Assembly (NCBI RefSeq): GCF_900108245.1
Contig: NZ_FNUY01000010.1
Location: forward strand, 62,001-126,000
Source of the DNA: Allobosea lathyri
GTDB lineage: Bacteria > Pseudomonadota > Alphaproteobacteria > Rhizobiales > Beijerinckiaceae
Reading direction: 5' to 3'
DNA: 64,000 bases
Made by a program: the position numbers and the translations under genes. Below the pieces are notes generated by a model. It was not told the origin of the DNA, did no database searches, and saw nothing but the letters and a program-made list of their open reading frames with translations. This document shows, one piece after another, positions 29,225-37,955 of the stretch; position 1 is the first letter of the stretch, and the number at the start of each line of letters is the position of its first letter.

Positions 29225-30283
29225 ATGACACGACCGGTTACAATCGCGCTCGATGCGATGGGCGGGGATCACGGTCCCGCCATCGTGATTCCTGGCGCCG
29301 CGCTGACACTTGAGCGCCGTCCCGATGCACGCTTCGTGATTTTCGGCGACGAGGCGCAGGTGAAGCCGCTGCTCGCCGCCCATCCCAAGCTCAACGCCGT
29401 CACCACCTTTCATCACACCGAGGTCTCGGTGAAGATGGACGACAAGCCGAGCCAGGCCCTGCGCTATGGCCGCTATAAATCGTCGATGTGGCGCGCCATC
29501 GACGCCACCAAGACCGGCGAGGCCGACGTCACCGTCTCGGCCGGCAACACCGGCGCGCTGATGGCGATGTCGAAGTTCTGCCTGAAGTCGATGCCGGAGG
29601 TCGACCGACCGGCCATCGCCTGCCTGTGGCCCACCGTGCGCGGCGAAAGCATCGTGCTCGATGTCGGCGCCACGATCGGGGCCGATGCGCGCCATCTCGT
29701 CGATCTCGCAGTGATGGGCGCGGCCATGGCACGCGTCGTCTTCGATCTCGACCGGCCGACCGTCGGCCTGCTCAATGTCGGCGTCGAGGAGATCAAGGGC
29801 GTCGAGGCGGTGAAGGAGGCTGGCCGCATCCTGCGCGAAAGCAACCTGCCGCATATGACGTATCACGGCTTCGTCGAGGGCGACGATCTCGGCAAGGGCA
29901 CCGTCGATGTCGTGGTGACCGAAGGCTTCACCGGCAACATCGCCTTGAAGACGGCCGAAGGCACGGCCCGCCAGATCGGCGAATATCTGCGCGCGGCCAT
30001 GAGCCGTTCGCTGATGGCCAAGATCGGCTATGTCTTTGCGCGCGGCGCTTTCGCGGCGCTCAAGGACAAGATGGACCCGCGCAAGGTCAATGGCGGCGTC
30101 TTCCTCGGGCTCGAGGGCATCGTCATCAAGAGCCATGGCGGGACGGATGCGGTAGGGTTCGCCAGCGCGACCGAACTGGGCTATGAAATGGCACGCGAGA
30201 ACCTCATGGCGAAGGTCCGCGAGATGGTGGCGGCGTCCGCGCGCGCCGAGGCTGCGGCGCTCCAGGCGACCAACGCCGAATAG
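29225..30283 (+). CDS. plsX: phosphate acyltransferase PlsX
   Basis: A 352-residue enzyme that makes acyl-phosphate from acyl-ACP for phospholipid synthesis. Typical motifs: [51 protein letters not shown] and [12 protein letters not shown]. The ATG at 29225 is chosen because [14 protein letters not shown] is the usual N-terminus. No strong ribosome site is visible. fabH follows 11 bases later. Confidence 0.95.
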   Translation: MTRPVTIALDAMGGDHGPAIVIPGAALTLERRPDARFVIFGDEAQVKPLLAAHPKLNAVTTFHHTEVSVKMDDKPSQALRYGRYKSSMWRAIDATKTGEADVTVSAGNTGALMAMSKFCLKSMPEVDRPAIACLWPTVRGESIVLDVGATIGADARHLVDLAVMGAAMARVVFDLDRPTVGLLNVGVEEIKGVEAVKEAGRILRESNLPHMTYHGFVEGDDLGKGTVDVVVTEGFTGNIALKTAEGTARQIGEYLRAAMSRSLMAKIGYVFARGAFAALKDKMDPRKVNGGVFLGLEGIVIKSHGGTDAVGFASATELGYEMARENLMAKVREMVAASARAEAAALQATNAE

Positions 30284-30294
30284 GGAATCCTTTC

Positions 30295-31272
30295 TTGTCC
30301 ATTCTGCGCTCTCATATTCTGGGCTGCGGGTCCTATCTTCCCGCTCGCATCGTCACCAACGCCGAGCTGGCTGAGCGTGTCGACACCACCGACGAGTGGA
30401 TCGTCCAGCGCACGGGCATCCGCCAGCGCCATGTCGCTGGTGATGACGAGCCGACCTCGGTGCTCGGTCTGAAGGCCGCGCAGGCTGCGCTGGCAGATGC
30501 CGGCATGGACGCCTCCGAGATCGACCTGATCATCGTGGCGACGGCGACGCCCGACCATACCTTTCCGGCAACCGCGACGCAGATCCAGGCGGCGCTGGGC
30601 ATCAATGGCGGCGCGGCCTTCGATCTCCAGGCGGTCTGCTCCGGTTTCGTCTTCGCGCTTGCGACCGCCGACAAGTTCCTGACCACGGGTTCGGCACGGG
30701 CCGCTCTGGTGATCGGCGCCGAGACCTTTTCGCGCATCCTCGACTGGGAGGACCGCACGACCTGCGTGCTCTTCGGCGATGGGGCAGGCGCTGTCGTGAT
30801 GAAGGCGATGCCCGGCGAGGGCACGCTCAGCGATCGCGGCGTGCTGGCGACCCATATCCGCTCGGACGGCCGCTACAAGGACAAGCTCTATGTCGATGGC
30901 GGCGCCGGCTCGACCAAGACGGTCGGCTTCCTGCGCATGGAGGGCAAGGAGGTCTTCCGCCATGCCGTCGTCAATCTGGCGGAGACGGTTCGCCATACCT
31001 TCCAGGAGACCGGCCTGAGCGGCGCCGATATCGACTGGTTCGTGCCCCATCAGGCCAACCGGCGTATCATCGACGCGACCGCCCACAAGCTTGCCATCGA
31101 CCCTGAGCGCGTGGTGGTCACGGTCGACCGCCACGGCAATACATCAGCGGCCTCGATTCCGCTCGCCCTTGCCGAGGCGCACCATGATGGCCGGATCAAG
31201 CCCGGCCAGCTCGTGCTGATCGAGGCCATGGGCGGTGGCTTCACCTGGGGGTCCGCCCTGATCCGTTGGTAA
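30295..31272 (+). CDS. fabH: beta-ketoacyl-ACP synthase III
   Basis: A 325-residue condensing enzyme that starts fatty-acid chains from acetyl-CoA and malonyl-ACP. The Cys-His-Asn triad lies in [27 protein letters not shown] and [12 protein letters not shown]. The start is a TTG at 30295, which gives the usual N-terminus ([18 protein letters not shown]). It is preceded by GGGA. It forms an operon with plsX. Confidence 0.95.
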   Translation: MSILRSHILGCGSYLPARIVTNAELAERVDTTDEWIVQRTGIRQRHVAGDDEPTSVLGLKAAQAALADAGMDASEIDLIIVATATPDHTFPATATQIQAALGINGGAAFDLQAVCSGFVFALATADKFLTTGSARAALVIGAETFSRILDWEDRTTCVLFGDGAGAVVMKAMPGEGTLSDRGVLATHIRSDGRYKDKLYVDGGAGSTKTVGFLRMEGKEVFRHAVVNLAETVRHTFQETGLSGADIDWFVPHQANRRIIDATAHKLAIDPERVVVTVDRHGNTSAASIPLALAEAHHDGRIKPGQLVLIEAMGGGFTWGSALIRW

Positions 31273-31461
31273 GCGCGGTACGTCTGAATTTTAGCGATTT
31301 GTGACGATTTTTCGCCAGTTTCTGTCCGATTTTCGCGCGATTGGCTCATAAGCCACTGTTCGAGGATTGACCGGCGCGGCCGGGACGCCTAGCGTCCGCC
31401 GTCCGTAATGGCGAAGGGCAGGCGGTGCGCCCGCCGGCCGATAACGCCTTGGAGGATATAT

Positions 31462-31776
31462 ATGACGGGGCAAACGGTGACTCGGGCCGATTTGTGCGAG
31501 GCTGTTTATCAGAAGATAGGTCTGTCGCGGACGGAGTCGTCCAAGCTTGTCGAAACGGTGCTCGACGAGATCTGCGATGCGGTCGCGCGCGGTGAGAACG
31601 TCAAGCTTTCTTCGTTCGGATCGTTCGTCGTGCGAGACAAAGGCGAGCGAATCGGGCGTAATCCCAAAACGGGTGTTGAAGTTCCGATCGAACCGCGTCG
31701 TGTGATGGTGTTCAAACCCTCCAACGTGATGAAGGCCCGCATCAACGGGCAGTCGGGTGAGGGCGACGAAGAGTGA
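31462..31776 (+). CDS. ihfA: integration host factor subunit alpha
   Basis: A 104-residue DNA-bending protein that pairs with IhfB. Signatures: [37 protein letters not shown] and [18 protein letters not shown], the latter holding the intercalating Pro. The ATG at 31462 has a clear GGAGG. Its stop overlaps the GTG of the MerR gene. Confidence 0.95.
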   Translation: MTGQTVTRADLCEAVYQKIGLSRTESSKLVETVLDEICDAVARGENVKLSSFGSFVVRDKGERIGRNPKTGVEVPIEPRRVMVFKPSNVMKARINGQSGEGDEE

Positions 31777-32318
31777 TTCTGGAGTTCCACGCCGGCGACA
31801 ACGAGGCCGAATTGGACGCCAAGAGCCCAGACGCTTTCCGGACGATCAGCGAGGTCGCAGACGACCTCGACATACCCCAACATGTGCTGCGTTTCTGGGA
31901 AACGCGCTTCAGCCAGATCAAGCCGCTCAAGCGTGGCGGCGGCCGGCGCTACTATCGTCCCGACGACGTAGCGCTGCTGAAGGGCATCCGCCGGCTGCTC
32001 TACGGCGAGGGCTACACGATCAAGGGGTTGCAGCGCATCCTCAAGGAGCAGGGGCCTCGCCATGTCCAGGCGATCGGCCGCGGCGCGCCGATCGGCCCCC
32101 AGCACTCGGAGGCGGCGCCCCGCCGGGAGGCCGGCTCGGCGGCCGACCCGTCCCGGCAGTCCGACGACATGCAGGACGGCGCGCGCCCGGTCCGCAACCC
32201 CGTTCCGGAGGGGCTCGACGACATTACCCTGCTCACGGCGGTGCTGGCGGAGCTAGGCGAATGCAAGCGCATTCTCGACCGGGCCTTGCAGCCGCCGCCC
32301 ACGGCTGACGGCGCCTGA
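31773..32318 (+). CDS. MerR-family transcriptional regulator
   Basis: A 181-residue regulator. The MerR winged helix occupies about residues 22-92: [20 protein letters not shown], then [20 protein letters not shown] and [19 protein letters not shown]. The remaining part is Pro/Ser-rich with a short helical C-terminus, lacking Cys metal-binding sites, so the signal is not evident. It starts at a GTG overlapping the ihfA stop; the ihfA-merR pair is conserved in alphaproteobacteria. Confidence 0.9.
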   Translation: MILEFHAGDNEAELDAKSPDAFRTISEVADDLDIPQHVLRFWETRFSQIKPLKRGGGRRYYRPDDVALLKGIRRLLYGEGYTIKGLQRILKEQGPRHVQAIGRGAPIGPQHSEAAPRREAGSAADPSRQSDDMQDGARPVRNPVPEGLDDITLLTAVLAELGECKRILDRALQPPPTADGA

Positions 32319-32345
32319 CTCGAGCGCGCTCACGAACGGGATTGC

Positions 32346-32825
32346 TCAGGACGTGGGTACTGCCTGCGGCGTGTGAAGCCTGTCGACGTCCCGGCGCCTC
32401 GGGGCCAGGCCGCGCCGGTTCCCGGAACGGTCGGCGGGGCCTGATCTGCGCAATGGCGCCAGCGTGGCGACGACGGGATTGGGATAATGCTCGAGCGTCG
32501 ACCCGGTCGCCGCATCGACGCCCATGCCGATGAGCCCGCCGACCAGCACGTTGCCGGCGAAACCTGCAGCGCCGCTGCCGGCGATGCGGGTCGCAACCGG
32601 GATCTGCATGCTTTCGTAGCCGTCCTTCGTGAAGGTCACGACAAATTCAGCTTTGCGGCTCACATCCCAGGTGCAGGGCGTCGCCGGGCAGGAATGACCG
32701 AGCGACGTCTGCGCCTCGGCCGCCGCAGGTATGCTATTGACGGTAATCTGATCGGTCGTGCCGCGCGTGACGGTGGCGCAGCCTCCCAACGCGCCTGCAA
32801 ACGCAGCCGCCGCAATAACTCGCAT
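32346..32825 (-). CDS. hypothetical lipoprotein
   Basis: A 159-residue protein with a lipoprotein signal (VIAAAAFAGALGGC, Cys at about residue 16), followed by TVTRGTTDQITVNSIPAAAE, a PEGA-like beta region (AEFVVTFTKDGYESMQIPVA) and a Gly-rich hydrophobic stretch (FAGNVLVGGLIGMGVDAATG). It resembles a widespread class of small envelope lipoproteins of unknown role. The Arg-rich C-terminus is not part of that pattern. The ATG at 32825 is preferred, though upstream ATGs exist. Divergent from sugE. Confidence 0.72.
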   Translation of the reverse strand: MRVIAAAAFAGALGGCATVTRGTTDQITVNSIPAAAEAQTSLGHSCPATPCTWDVSRKAEFVVTFTKDGYESMQIPVATRIAGSGAAGFAGNVLVGGLIGMGVDAATGSTLEHYPNPVVATLAPLRRSGPADRSGNRRGLAPRRRDVDRLHTPQAVPTS

Positions 32826-32974
32826 GTTCAATGTGTTAGCCCCCGGTAGCAAGTTCATGTGACGTAGCGTCATGCTGGACTGGCGGCAACGGTCGCATGC
32901 GGGGAAGTTGTGTTTAAGTTGCACTATCGGAATGATCGCGTCGGTTGATGTTTTACTGCCACACTATAAGTTGG

Positions 32975-33034
32975 GCCTTGAGGACGACCTCGGCGAACAG
33001 CCTTTCCCCTATCAGGCGTGGACGACCCCGCCCT
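32975..33034 (+). ncRNA. guanidine-II (mini-ykkC) riboswitch
   Basis: Two small hairpins, each closed by GG/CC with an ACGA loop, are 38 bases apart: GGACGACC occurs at 32982-32989 and again at 33020-33027. The first stem is GAGG/CCTC with GCC/GGC further out; the second is GGCG-U-GG/CC-C-CGCC. Paired hairpins with ACGR loops are the defining feature of the guanidine-II class. The ribosome site (AAGGAG, 33041-33046) begins 7 bases after the second hairpin, fitting translational control of the adjacent SugE/Gdx exporter gene. Confidence 0.88.
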
Positions 33035-33053
33035 TCATGCAAGGAGCGGCGTC

Positions 33054-33368
33054 ATGGCCTGGCTCTATCTTTTCATCGCGGGACTGTTCGAAATCGGCTG
33101 GGCGATCGGCCTGAAATATACGCATGGCTTTACGCGGCTCGTGCCGACAGCTCTGACGCTGGCAAGCATGGTCGTCAGCCTCGGCCTGCTCGGCCTTGCG
33201 CTGAAGAGCCTGCCCGTCGGCACGGCCTATGCGATCTGGACGGGGGTCGGCACCATCGGCACGGCGACGCTCGGCATCCTCCTGCTGGGCGAGCCCGCAG
33301 GCGCGCTCCGCATGGCCTGCATCGGCCTGATCGTCGCCGGCATCGTCGGCCTCAAACTCGTGTCCTGA
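33054..33368 (+). CDS. sugE: SMR-family guanidinium exporter (SugE/Gdx)
   Basis: A 104-residue protein with four membrane segments and the SMR Glu in [20 protein letters not shown] (Glu13). The sequence [20 protein letters not shown] and GIVGLKLVS fit the SugE/Gdx branch, not EmrE. The guanidine-II riboswitch directly upstream strongly supports export of guanidinium. The ATG at 33054 follows AAGGAG with normal spacing. Confidence 0.93.
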   Translation: MAWLYLFIAGLFEIGWAIGLKYTHGFTRLVPTALTLASMVVSLGLLGLALKSLPVGTAYAIWTGVGTIGTATLGILLLGEPAGALRMACIGLIVAGIVGLKLVS

Positions 33369-33431
33369 AGACTGGATACCCTGCCGAAGGCCGGCCACCG
33401 GCTTTCGGCGGCACCTTCGCCTGCGGCGCCA

Positions 33432-33602
33432 TCAGCGCCGTTGGAAGGCTTCAGGCCAGTAACCGCCTCTCTCAAGCGCAACGATGAGCACGATGACGGC
33501 GAGCGTCACGAGGAGCGTCATGACCTTGGCATTCCACGGCGTGCCGCGGCCGATCAGCCAGATCAGGGTCATGCCGATCAAAAGGGGGACGAAGATCTCC
33601 AT
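33432..33602 (-). CDS. small hypothetical membrane protein, 56 residues
   Basis: A short minus-strand frame with two hydrophobic segments (FVPLLIGMTLIWLIG and VMTLLVTLAVIVLIVAL) joined by a basic loop (GRGTPWNAK). It ends in EAFQRR. I recognise no family. Coherent membrane topology and coding bias support it, but no clear ribosome site precedes the ATG at 33602. It lies between sugE and the DUF892 gene. Confidence 0.5.
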   Translation of the reverse strand: MEIFVPLLIGMTLIWLIGRGTPWNAKVMTLLVTLAVIVLIVALERGGYWPEAFQRR

Positions 33603-33758
33603 GGCGACGAGCTTAGAGCGTTTTCGAGCGAAGTGGCTACCGGCTCAGGCAAAAAACCGGAACCCATCGCCACCGCGCACGTTGCATCGTCGGGGAAGCG
33701 CACCGCCTCCGGGCGTGCCGGCCTGTCTCGGAACGCAATCAGCGACAGGAGCTTCAAA

Positions 33759-34262
33759 ATGGGACTTTTTTCCAAGGATATCAAGACGATGGATGACCTG
33801 TTCGTTCATCAGCTGCAGGACGTCTACTATGCCGAGAAGCAGATTCACAAATCCCTGCCGAAGATGATCGACAAGGCGACCGACGCCAAGCTCAAACAGG
33901 GTCTCGAAGCGCATCGGATGGAGACCGCAGGCCATATCAAGCGGCTGGAACAGGTCTTCAAGCAGCATGGCGCCGAGGTGAAGGCGGTCAATTGTCCCGC
34001 CATCGACGGCATCCTGAAGGAAGCTGACGAGGTTGCCGGTGAAGTGGCCGACAAGCAGGTGCTCGACGCCGCCATCATCGCCGCAGCACAGGCCGTGGAG
34101 CATTATGAGATCACCCGCTACGGCACGCTGACCGCCTGGGCCAAGCAACTCGGCCGCGAGGATTGCGCAAAGCTTCTCCAGCAGAATCTGGACGAGGAAT
34201 TTGCTGCCGATACGAAGCTGTCGAAGCTCGCGGAGTCGGGGATCAACCGCAAGGCTGCTTGA
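33759..34262 (+). CDS. DUF892/YciE-type ferritin-like protein
   Basis: A 167-residue all-helical protein of the YciF/YciE ferritin-like (DUF892) family, associated with stress response. Motifs are MDDLFVHQLQDVYYAEKQI, AHRMETAGHIKRLEQVF, AAAQAVEHYEITRYGTLTAW and LLQQNLDEEFAADTKLSKLA, carrying the Glu and His expected for a di-metal site. The ATG at 33759 follows CAGGAG. A strong terminator comes after it. Confidence 0.92.
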   Translation: MGLFSKDIKTMDDLFVHQLQDVYYAEKQIHKSLPKMIDKATDAKLKQGLEAHRMETAGHIKRLEQVFKQHGAEVKAVNCPAIDGILKEADEVAGEVADKQVLDAAIIAAAQAVEHYEITRYGTLTAWAKQLGREDCAKLLQQNLDEEFAADTKLSKLAESGINRKAA

Positions 34263-34283
34263 TCTCGCCTGTCAGTCAATCGC

Positions 34284-34322
34284 GCCCGCAGCAGTCAAAA
34301 GCCGCTGCGGGCGGTCTTTTTT
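34284..34322 (+). terminator. rho-independent terminator of the DUF892 gene
   Basis: GCCCGCAGC (34284-34292) pairs with GCTGCGGGC (34304-34312), followed by ggtcttttttgg. Confidence 0.9.
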
Positions 34323-34342
34323 GGCCATGCAACTCGGGCGGC

Positions 34343-34486
34343 TCACGTCGGATTGCCCGGCTCTCCGGGGCGAACCTTGGGCGCCTTCTCGCGTCGCAGT
34401 CCGCGCGCCCAATAGCCCGCCAGCGCCAGTCCGGGCGGGATCGATAGAACCAGCATCCAGACCAGAAAACTCCAATCGCCGGGCAT
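34343..34486 (-). CDS. small hypothetical membrane protein, 47 residues
   Basis: A short protein with one membrane segment (FLVWMLVLSIPPGLALAGYW) followed by a basic tail (ARGLRREKAPKVRPGEPG). I prefer the ATG at 34486 (MPGDWS); the frame stays open further upstream. The ribosome site is weak. The role is unknown. Confidence 0.45.
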   Translation of the reverse strand: MPGDWSFLVWMLVLSIPPGLALAGYWARGLRREKAPKVRPGEPGNPT

Positions 34487-34551
34487 AAAGAGTTTGTGTC
34501 CCCTCGCTGTCGATCGGGCCGATCGACTCAACGTCTAGCACGTAAGCGGCG

Positions 34552-35541
34552 CTACTCGGCTGTATTGTGGCGCGGGGATGATCCCTGGCGTGGCGAGATC
34601 GCCCTGTCGCCTTCGATCAGCGGTTTCATCCGCCCAAGCTCCGTTGCCATGAAATCGAGGAACAGGCGCACGCGTGGCGAGTGCCGTAGGTCTGGATGGG
34701 TCAGCAGCCAGAGATCGGCCGCAAAGCCGGGGTCGGGCGCGGCCAGTCGCGTCAGGCCGGGCTTGGTGTCGGCGATGAAGCAGGGCACGAAGCCGATGCC
34801 GATTCCGGCCTCGACCGCCTCGGCGAGGCCCAGCACCGTGTTGACCTTGTAGACGATGCGCTCCGGCGCGACATGCTGGCTCAAATAGCGCACAGCGCGC
34901 AGCATCGTGAACTGGTCCCCGAGCGAAACCCAGTTGCGCTCCCACAGGCTTTCGATGCCGACATCGCCGGCGTCGCTGAACTCGCTGGCACGCCCGTAAA
35001 GCGCCCAGGCGATGCGCGCGGCACGTCGGCCGACCAGTGTCTCGGGCGGATTGTCCGTCGCGCGGATCGCGACATCGGCGTCGCGTTTCGACAGGTTGAG
35101 CGACTGGTTGCTCAGCAGGATGTCGAGCCGGATGTCGGGGCACTGCGTCAGGAAGGCGGCAAAGACAGGTGTCAGCAGGTCGACCAGCAGCGTGTCGTTG
35201 GTGGTGACGCGCAATTCGCCGGCAGGCTTGATTTCCTGGCCGGCGAGCTTGCGCGCAAAGGCGGTGATGTCGCTGTCGACGCGCTCTGCCAGCTGCGCCA
35301 TCTCGTCGCCGGCCGGTGTCGCGACATAGCCGCTGCGGTGGCGCTCGAACAGCTTGACGCCGAGCGCCTCCTCGATCTGGCCGAGGCGGCGGAAGACCGT
35401 CGAATGATTCAAGCCGAGCGAGGTTGCCGCTGCGGGCAGGGCCCGTCTTTCGGCGATCGCCTTGATCAGCCTGAAATCGTCCCAGGCCAGGTCTTTCGTA
35501 GTGACGCTCTTCGGGGTGGTGCTCTTCGTGGTGGTGATCAT
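34552..35541 (-). CDS. LysR-family transcriptional regulator
   Basis: A 329-residue regulator. The N-terminal winged helix (about 20-80) reads DDFRLIKAIAERRALPAAAT and LNHSTVFRRLGQIEEALGVK; the rest is a LysR substrate-binding domain with GRRAARIAWALYGRASEF and EAVEAGIGIGFVPCFIADT. The start at 35541 is uncertain because the N-terminal segment ITTTKSTTPKSVTTK is low complexity. It lies downstream of doxX on the same strand, and may regulate that gene and the divergent dioxygenase gene. Confidence 0.88.
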   Translation of the reverse strand: MITTTKSTTPKSVTTKDLAWDDFRLIKAIAERRALPAAATSLGLNHSTVFRRLGQIEEALGVKLFERHRSGYVATPAGDEMAQLAERVDSDITAFARKLAGQEIKPAGELRVTTNDTLLVDLLTPVFAAFLTQCPDIRLDILLSNQSLNLSKRDADVAIRATDNPPETLVGRRAARIAWALYGRASEFSDAGDVGIESLWERNWVSLGDQFTMLRAVRYLSQHVAPERIVYKVNTVLGLAEAVEAGIGIGFVPCFIADTKPGLTRLAAPDPGFAADLWLLTHPDLRHSPRVRLFLDFMATELGRMKPLIEGDRAISPRQGSSPRHNTAE

Positions 35542-35624
35542 GGCGGGCACTGTCAGGCATGCACTCGCCGTCATCAAGGCTTGCTGGCCTTGATGACGGC
35601 GAAAGCGAGAAACGGAAGCGGGTG

Positions 35625-36050
35625 TCAGGCCGAGACCGGCGCAGTGTTCCAGCTCAGGCGTGCGGGCTTCAGTGCAAGCGCGCCGTCGCCGATCAAGCCA
35701 TGGGCCAGCGCGGTGAGCGCCAGGAAGGCCGGATATTCCCAGCCGCCATTGGGGGCATTGAACACCCAGCCATTGGGAGCGTGCACCATCAGGGCGCCGA
35801 GCAGCACCGGCAGCAGCAGCAGCGAGACATAACGGCCGTAGAAGCCGGTGAGGATCGCGAGGCCGCCGAGCAGTTCGGCCAGGATGATCGGCCAGGCGAG
35901 GAAGGCGGGCAGGCCGACCTGCCCAAGGAAACCGGCGAAACCGGCGGGGGTGAAGATCACGAGCTTGAGATAGGCATGGGCGATGAACATCAGGCCAAGG
36001 GCGATGCGCAGGCCAAGCGCGCCATAGGGGGCAAGTCGATTGTCGATCAT
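35625..36050 (-). CDS. DoxX family membrane protein
   Basis: A 141-residue protein with four membrane segments, typical DoxX features: GLRIALGLMFIAHAYLKLVI, GQVGLPAFLAWPIILAELLG and AILTGFYGRYVSLLLLPVLL. DoxX-like proteins often accompany quinone or aromatic stress genes. The ATG at 36050 follows GGAG. It is divergent from the ring-cleaving dioxygenase gene and upstream of the LysR gene. Confidence 0.9.
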   Translation of the reverse strand: MIDNRLAPYGALGLRIALGLMFIAHAYLKLVIFTPAGFAGFLGQVGLPAFLAWPIILAELLGGLAILTGFYGRYVSLLLLPVLLGALMVHAPNGWVFNAPNGGWEYPAFLALTALAHGLIGDGALALKPARLSWNTAPVSA

Positions 36051-36104
36051 GGGGGCAATCTCCAAAGGGACCGGGTTGGTCTCAACCCAGAAAATGCGCC
36101 AGTT

Positions 36105-36160
36105 CTCGTGCAATGCAAATTGTAACATGCCAACAGTGACATTGCGCTAATGCAATGGAA
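36105..36160. promoter_or_regulatory. divergent control region between doxX and the dioxygenase gene
   Basis: The 192-base gap holds repeated GCAATG (36110-36115 and 36152-36157) and an inverted CATTGC (36140-36145) in an AT-richer stretch (gcaaattgtaacatgcc). Such arrangements are typical LysR-type binding regions; assignment to the adjacent regulator is inference. Confidence 0.35.
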
Positions 36161-36242
36161 TGGCTCTGGCGCTTTCGCTCGCCGCTACCGATCTTCCCGT
36201 CCAACGGGGCGACAGCCTCTCAAGCGTCCGGAGGACCACATC

Positions 36243-37175
36243 ATGCAGATCAACGGCATCCATCATGTCACGGCGATCGCCGGCCCCGCGCGCCGCAATC
36301 TCGACTTCTACGGCCGGGTTCTCGGACTGCGGCTGGTCAAGAAGACCGTCAATTTCGACGATCCCGGCACCTACCATCTCTATTACGGCGATGCCGCAGG
36401 GGCGCCCGGCACGATCCTGACCTTCTTCCCGTGGGAGCATGCCGCTCCCGGCCGGCTCGGTGTCGGCGAGACGCAGGAGACCGTGTTCCGGGTGCCGGAG
36501 GGCGCGATCGGCTACTGGGCGCATCGCCTGGTGGAGCATGGCGTACCCCATGACGTGCCGGTCCGGCGCTTCGGCGAGACGGTGCTTGCCTTCCGCGATC
36601 CCGATGGGATGCGCCTTGCCCTCGTAGGTCTGCCCGGCATTGCCGGCGAAACGGCCTGGGATGGTAGCGACGTGCCCGCCGAGCATGCGATCCGCGGCTT
36701 CCATAGCGTCAGCCTGCTGCTGGACGATGCCGCGCCGACGGCCGCGATCCTGACCGATGTGTTCGGGTTCAGGGAGATCGGCCGCGAGGACACGCTGATC
36801 CGCTACAAGGCGGAAGGCGCGCCTCTCGGCGATGTCGTCGACCTCCGGGTCGCCGGCGGCTTCCTGCCGGCGCGCCAGGGGGCGGGCTCGGTGCATCACA
36901 TCGCCTTCCGCGCCGCAGATGATGCGGCGCAGGACGAGATGCTGCGCCGTCTTGCCGCCAATCACGGCATCCGCACGACCGAGCAGAGGGACCGGAACTA
37001 TTTCCGCTCCGTCTATTTTCGCGAACCCGGCCGCGTTCTCTTCGAGATCGCGACCGATGTTCCGGGCTTCTCGATCGACGAGCCCACCGAGAGCCTCGGC
37101 CAGGCGCTGAAGCTCCCGGCCGGGCTGGAAGCCCAGCGCGTCCATATCGAGGCTGTTCTGCCGGAACTCGTCTGA
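36243..37175 (+). CDS. ring-cleaving dioxygenase (glyoxalase/extradiol type, MhqO-like)
   Basis: A 310-residue protein with two vicinal-oxygen-chelate modules. The first begins INGIHHVTAIAGPARRNLDF with metal His, the second has AIRGFHSVSLLLDDAAP and GSVHHIAFRAADDAAQDEML. The C-terminal RSVYFREPGRVLFEIATDVP holds the Glu of the metal site. This is the MhqA/MhqO type involved in quinone and hydroquinone detoxification. A DoxX gene and a carboxylesterase flank it, as in MhqO-type clusters. Confidence 0.9.
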   Translation: MQINGIHHVTAIAGPARRNLDFYGRVLGLRLVKKTVNFDDPGTYHLYYGDAAGAPGTILTFFPWEHAAPGRLGVGETQETVFRVPEGAIGYWAHRLVEHGVPHDVPVRRFGETVLAFRDPDGMRLALVGLPGIAGETAWDGSDVPAEHAIRGFHSVSLLLDDAAPTAAILTDVFGFREIGREDTLIRYKAEGAPLGDVVDLRVAGGFLPARQGAGSVHHIAFRAADDAAQDEMLRRLAANHGIRTTEQRDRNYFRSVYFREPGRVLFEIATDVPGFSIDEPTESLGQALKLPAGLEAQRVHIEAVLPELV

Positions 37176-37214
37176 CCCGTGAACTCGTCTGACCCATGAA
37201 CTAGTCTGACTCAC
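37164..37214. repeat. 17-bp triplicate at the 3' end of the dioxygenase gene
   Basis: Three tandem copies start at 37164, 37181 and 37198 (gaactcgtctgacccgt and variants). The first copy holds the gene's last codons and stop, so the duplications extended the sequence without altering the protein. Confidence 0.9.
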
Positions 37215-37215
37215 G

Positions 37216-37255
37216 CCGCCCTGCCGGGCTTTCGATCCGGGCAGGGCGGTTTTCT
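37216..37255 (+). terminator. rho-independent terminator after the dioxygenase gene
   Basis: CCGCCCTGCC (37216-37225) pairs with GGCAGGGCGG (37240-37249), followed by ttttctc. It separates the dioxygenase from the hydrolase gene 22 bases later, so the hydrolase may be transcribed only partly with it. Confidence 0.85.
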
Positions 37256-37277
37256 CCCTCATTGGAGGATTATCGAG

Positions 37278-37931
37278 ATGACCACCGTCGCGACCACCGA
37301 CTTCATTCACGTCTTCGAAGAGGGTAGCGAGGCGTCGCGTGCTCCGCTGCTGCTGCTGCACGGCACCGGCGGCGACGAGCGCGACCTGCTCCCGCTCGGC
37401 CGCATGGTCGCGCCGGGCGCAAGCCTGCTCTCGCCACGCGGCAAGGTTCTGGAAGGCGCGATGCCGCGCTTTTTCCGGCGGCTGGCGGAGGGTGTCTTCG
37501 ACGAGGCCGACCTCGTGCGCCGCACCCATGAGCTGGCGGATTTCATCGTGGAGTCGCGCAAGCGCTACGATCTGCCGGCGCCGGTCGCGCTCGGCTTCTC
37601 GAACGGCGCCAATATCGCAGCGAGCCTGCTGCTGCTCCGCCCGGAGGTACTGGCCGGCGCGGCGCTGGTCCGCGCCATGTCGCCCTTCAAAAGTGAGTCG
37701 CCCTTCGCAAACGCGCCGAAGGCCGATCTTGCGAAGGCCGATCTGGCCGGCAAGCCCGTGCTCGTCCTGTCGGGCGCGCTCGATCCGATCATCCCAGCGG
37801 AGGATGCGGCGCGTCTGGTGCGGACCCTGACGGCAAACGGGGCGGTGGTCGATCACCGCACCCTGCCAACAGGCCATGGCCTGTCGCAGGCGGATGTCGG
37901 CTTGCTCAGCGGCTGGCTCGACCAGCTCTGA
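37278..37931 (+). CDS. phospholipase/carboxylesterase-type alpha/beta hydrolase (MhqD-like)
   Basis: A 217-residue alpha/beta hydrolase. The oxyanion region is LLLLHGTGGDERDLLPL; the nucleophile Ser is in ALGFSNGANIAASLLLL; the Asp is in LVLSGALDPIIPAEDA; the His is in LPTGHGLSQADV. The sequence matches MhqD/YfhR-type carboxylesterases co-occurring with ring-cleaving dioxygenases. The ATG follows TGGAGG. Confidence 0.9.
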   Translation: MTTVATTDFIHVFEEGSEASRAPLLLLHGTGGDERDLLPLGRMVAPGASLLSPRGKVLEGAMPRFFRRLAEGVFDEADLVRRTHELADFIVESRKRYDLPAPVALGFSNGANIAASLLLLRPEVLAGAALVRAMSPFKSESPFANAPKADLAKADLAGKPVLVLSGALDPIIPAEDAARLVRTLTANGAVVDHRTLPTGHGLSQADVGLLSGWLDQL

Positions 37932-37955
37932 CCCTCGCGCGGGCAGCCTTTCCGC

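Noticed and set aside
36147-37877. 576-codon minus-strand open frame across the dioxygenase and hydrolase genes
   Set aside because: It spans two certain plus-strand genes and a terminator, so it is an artefact of high GC.
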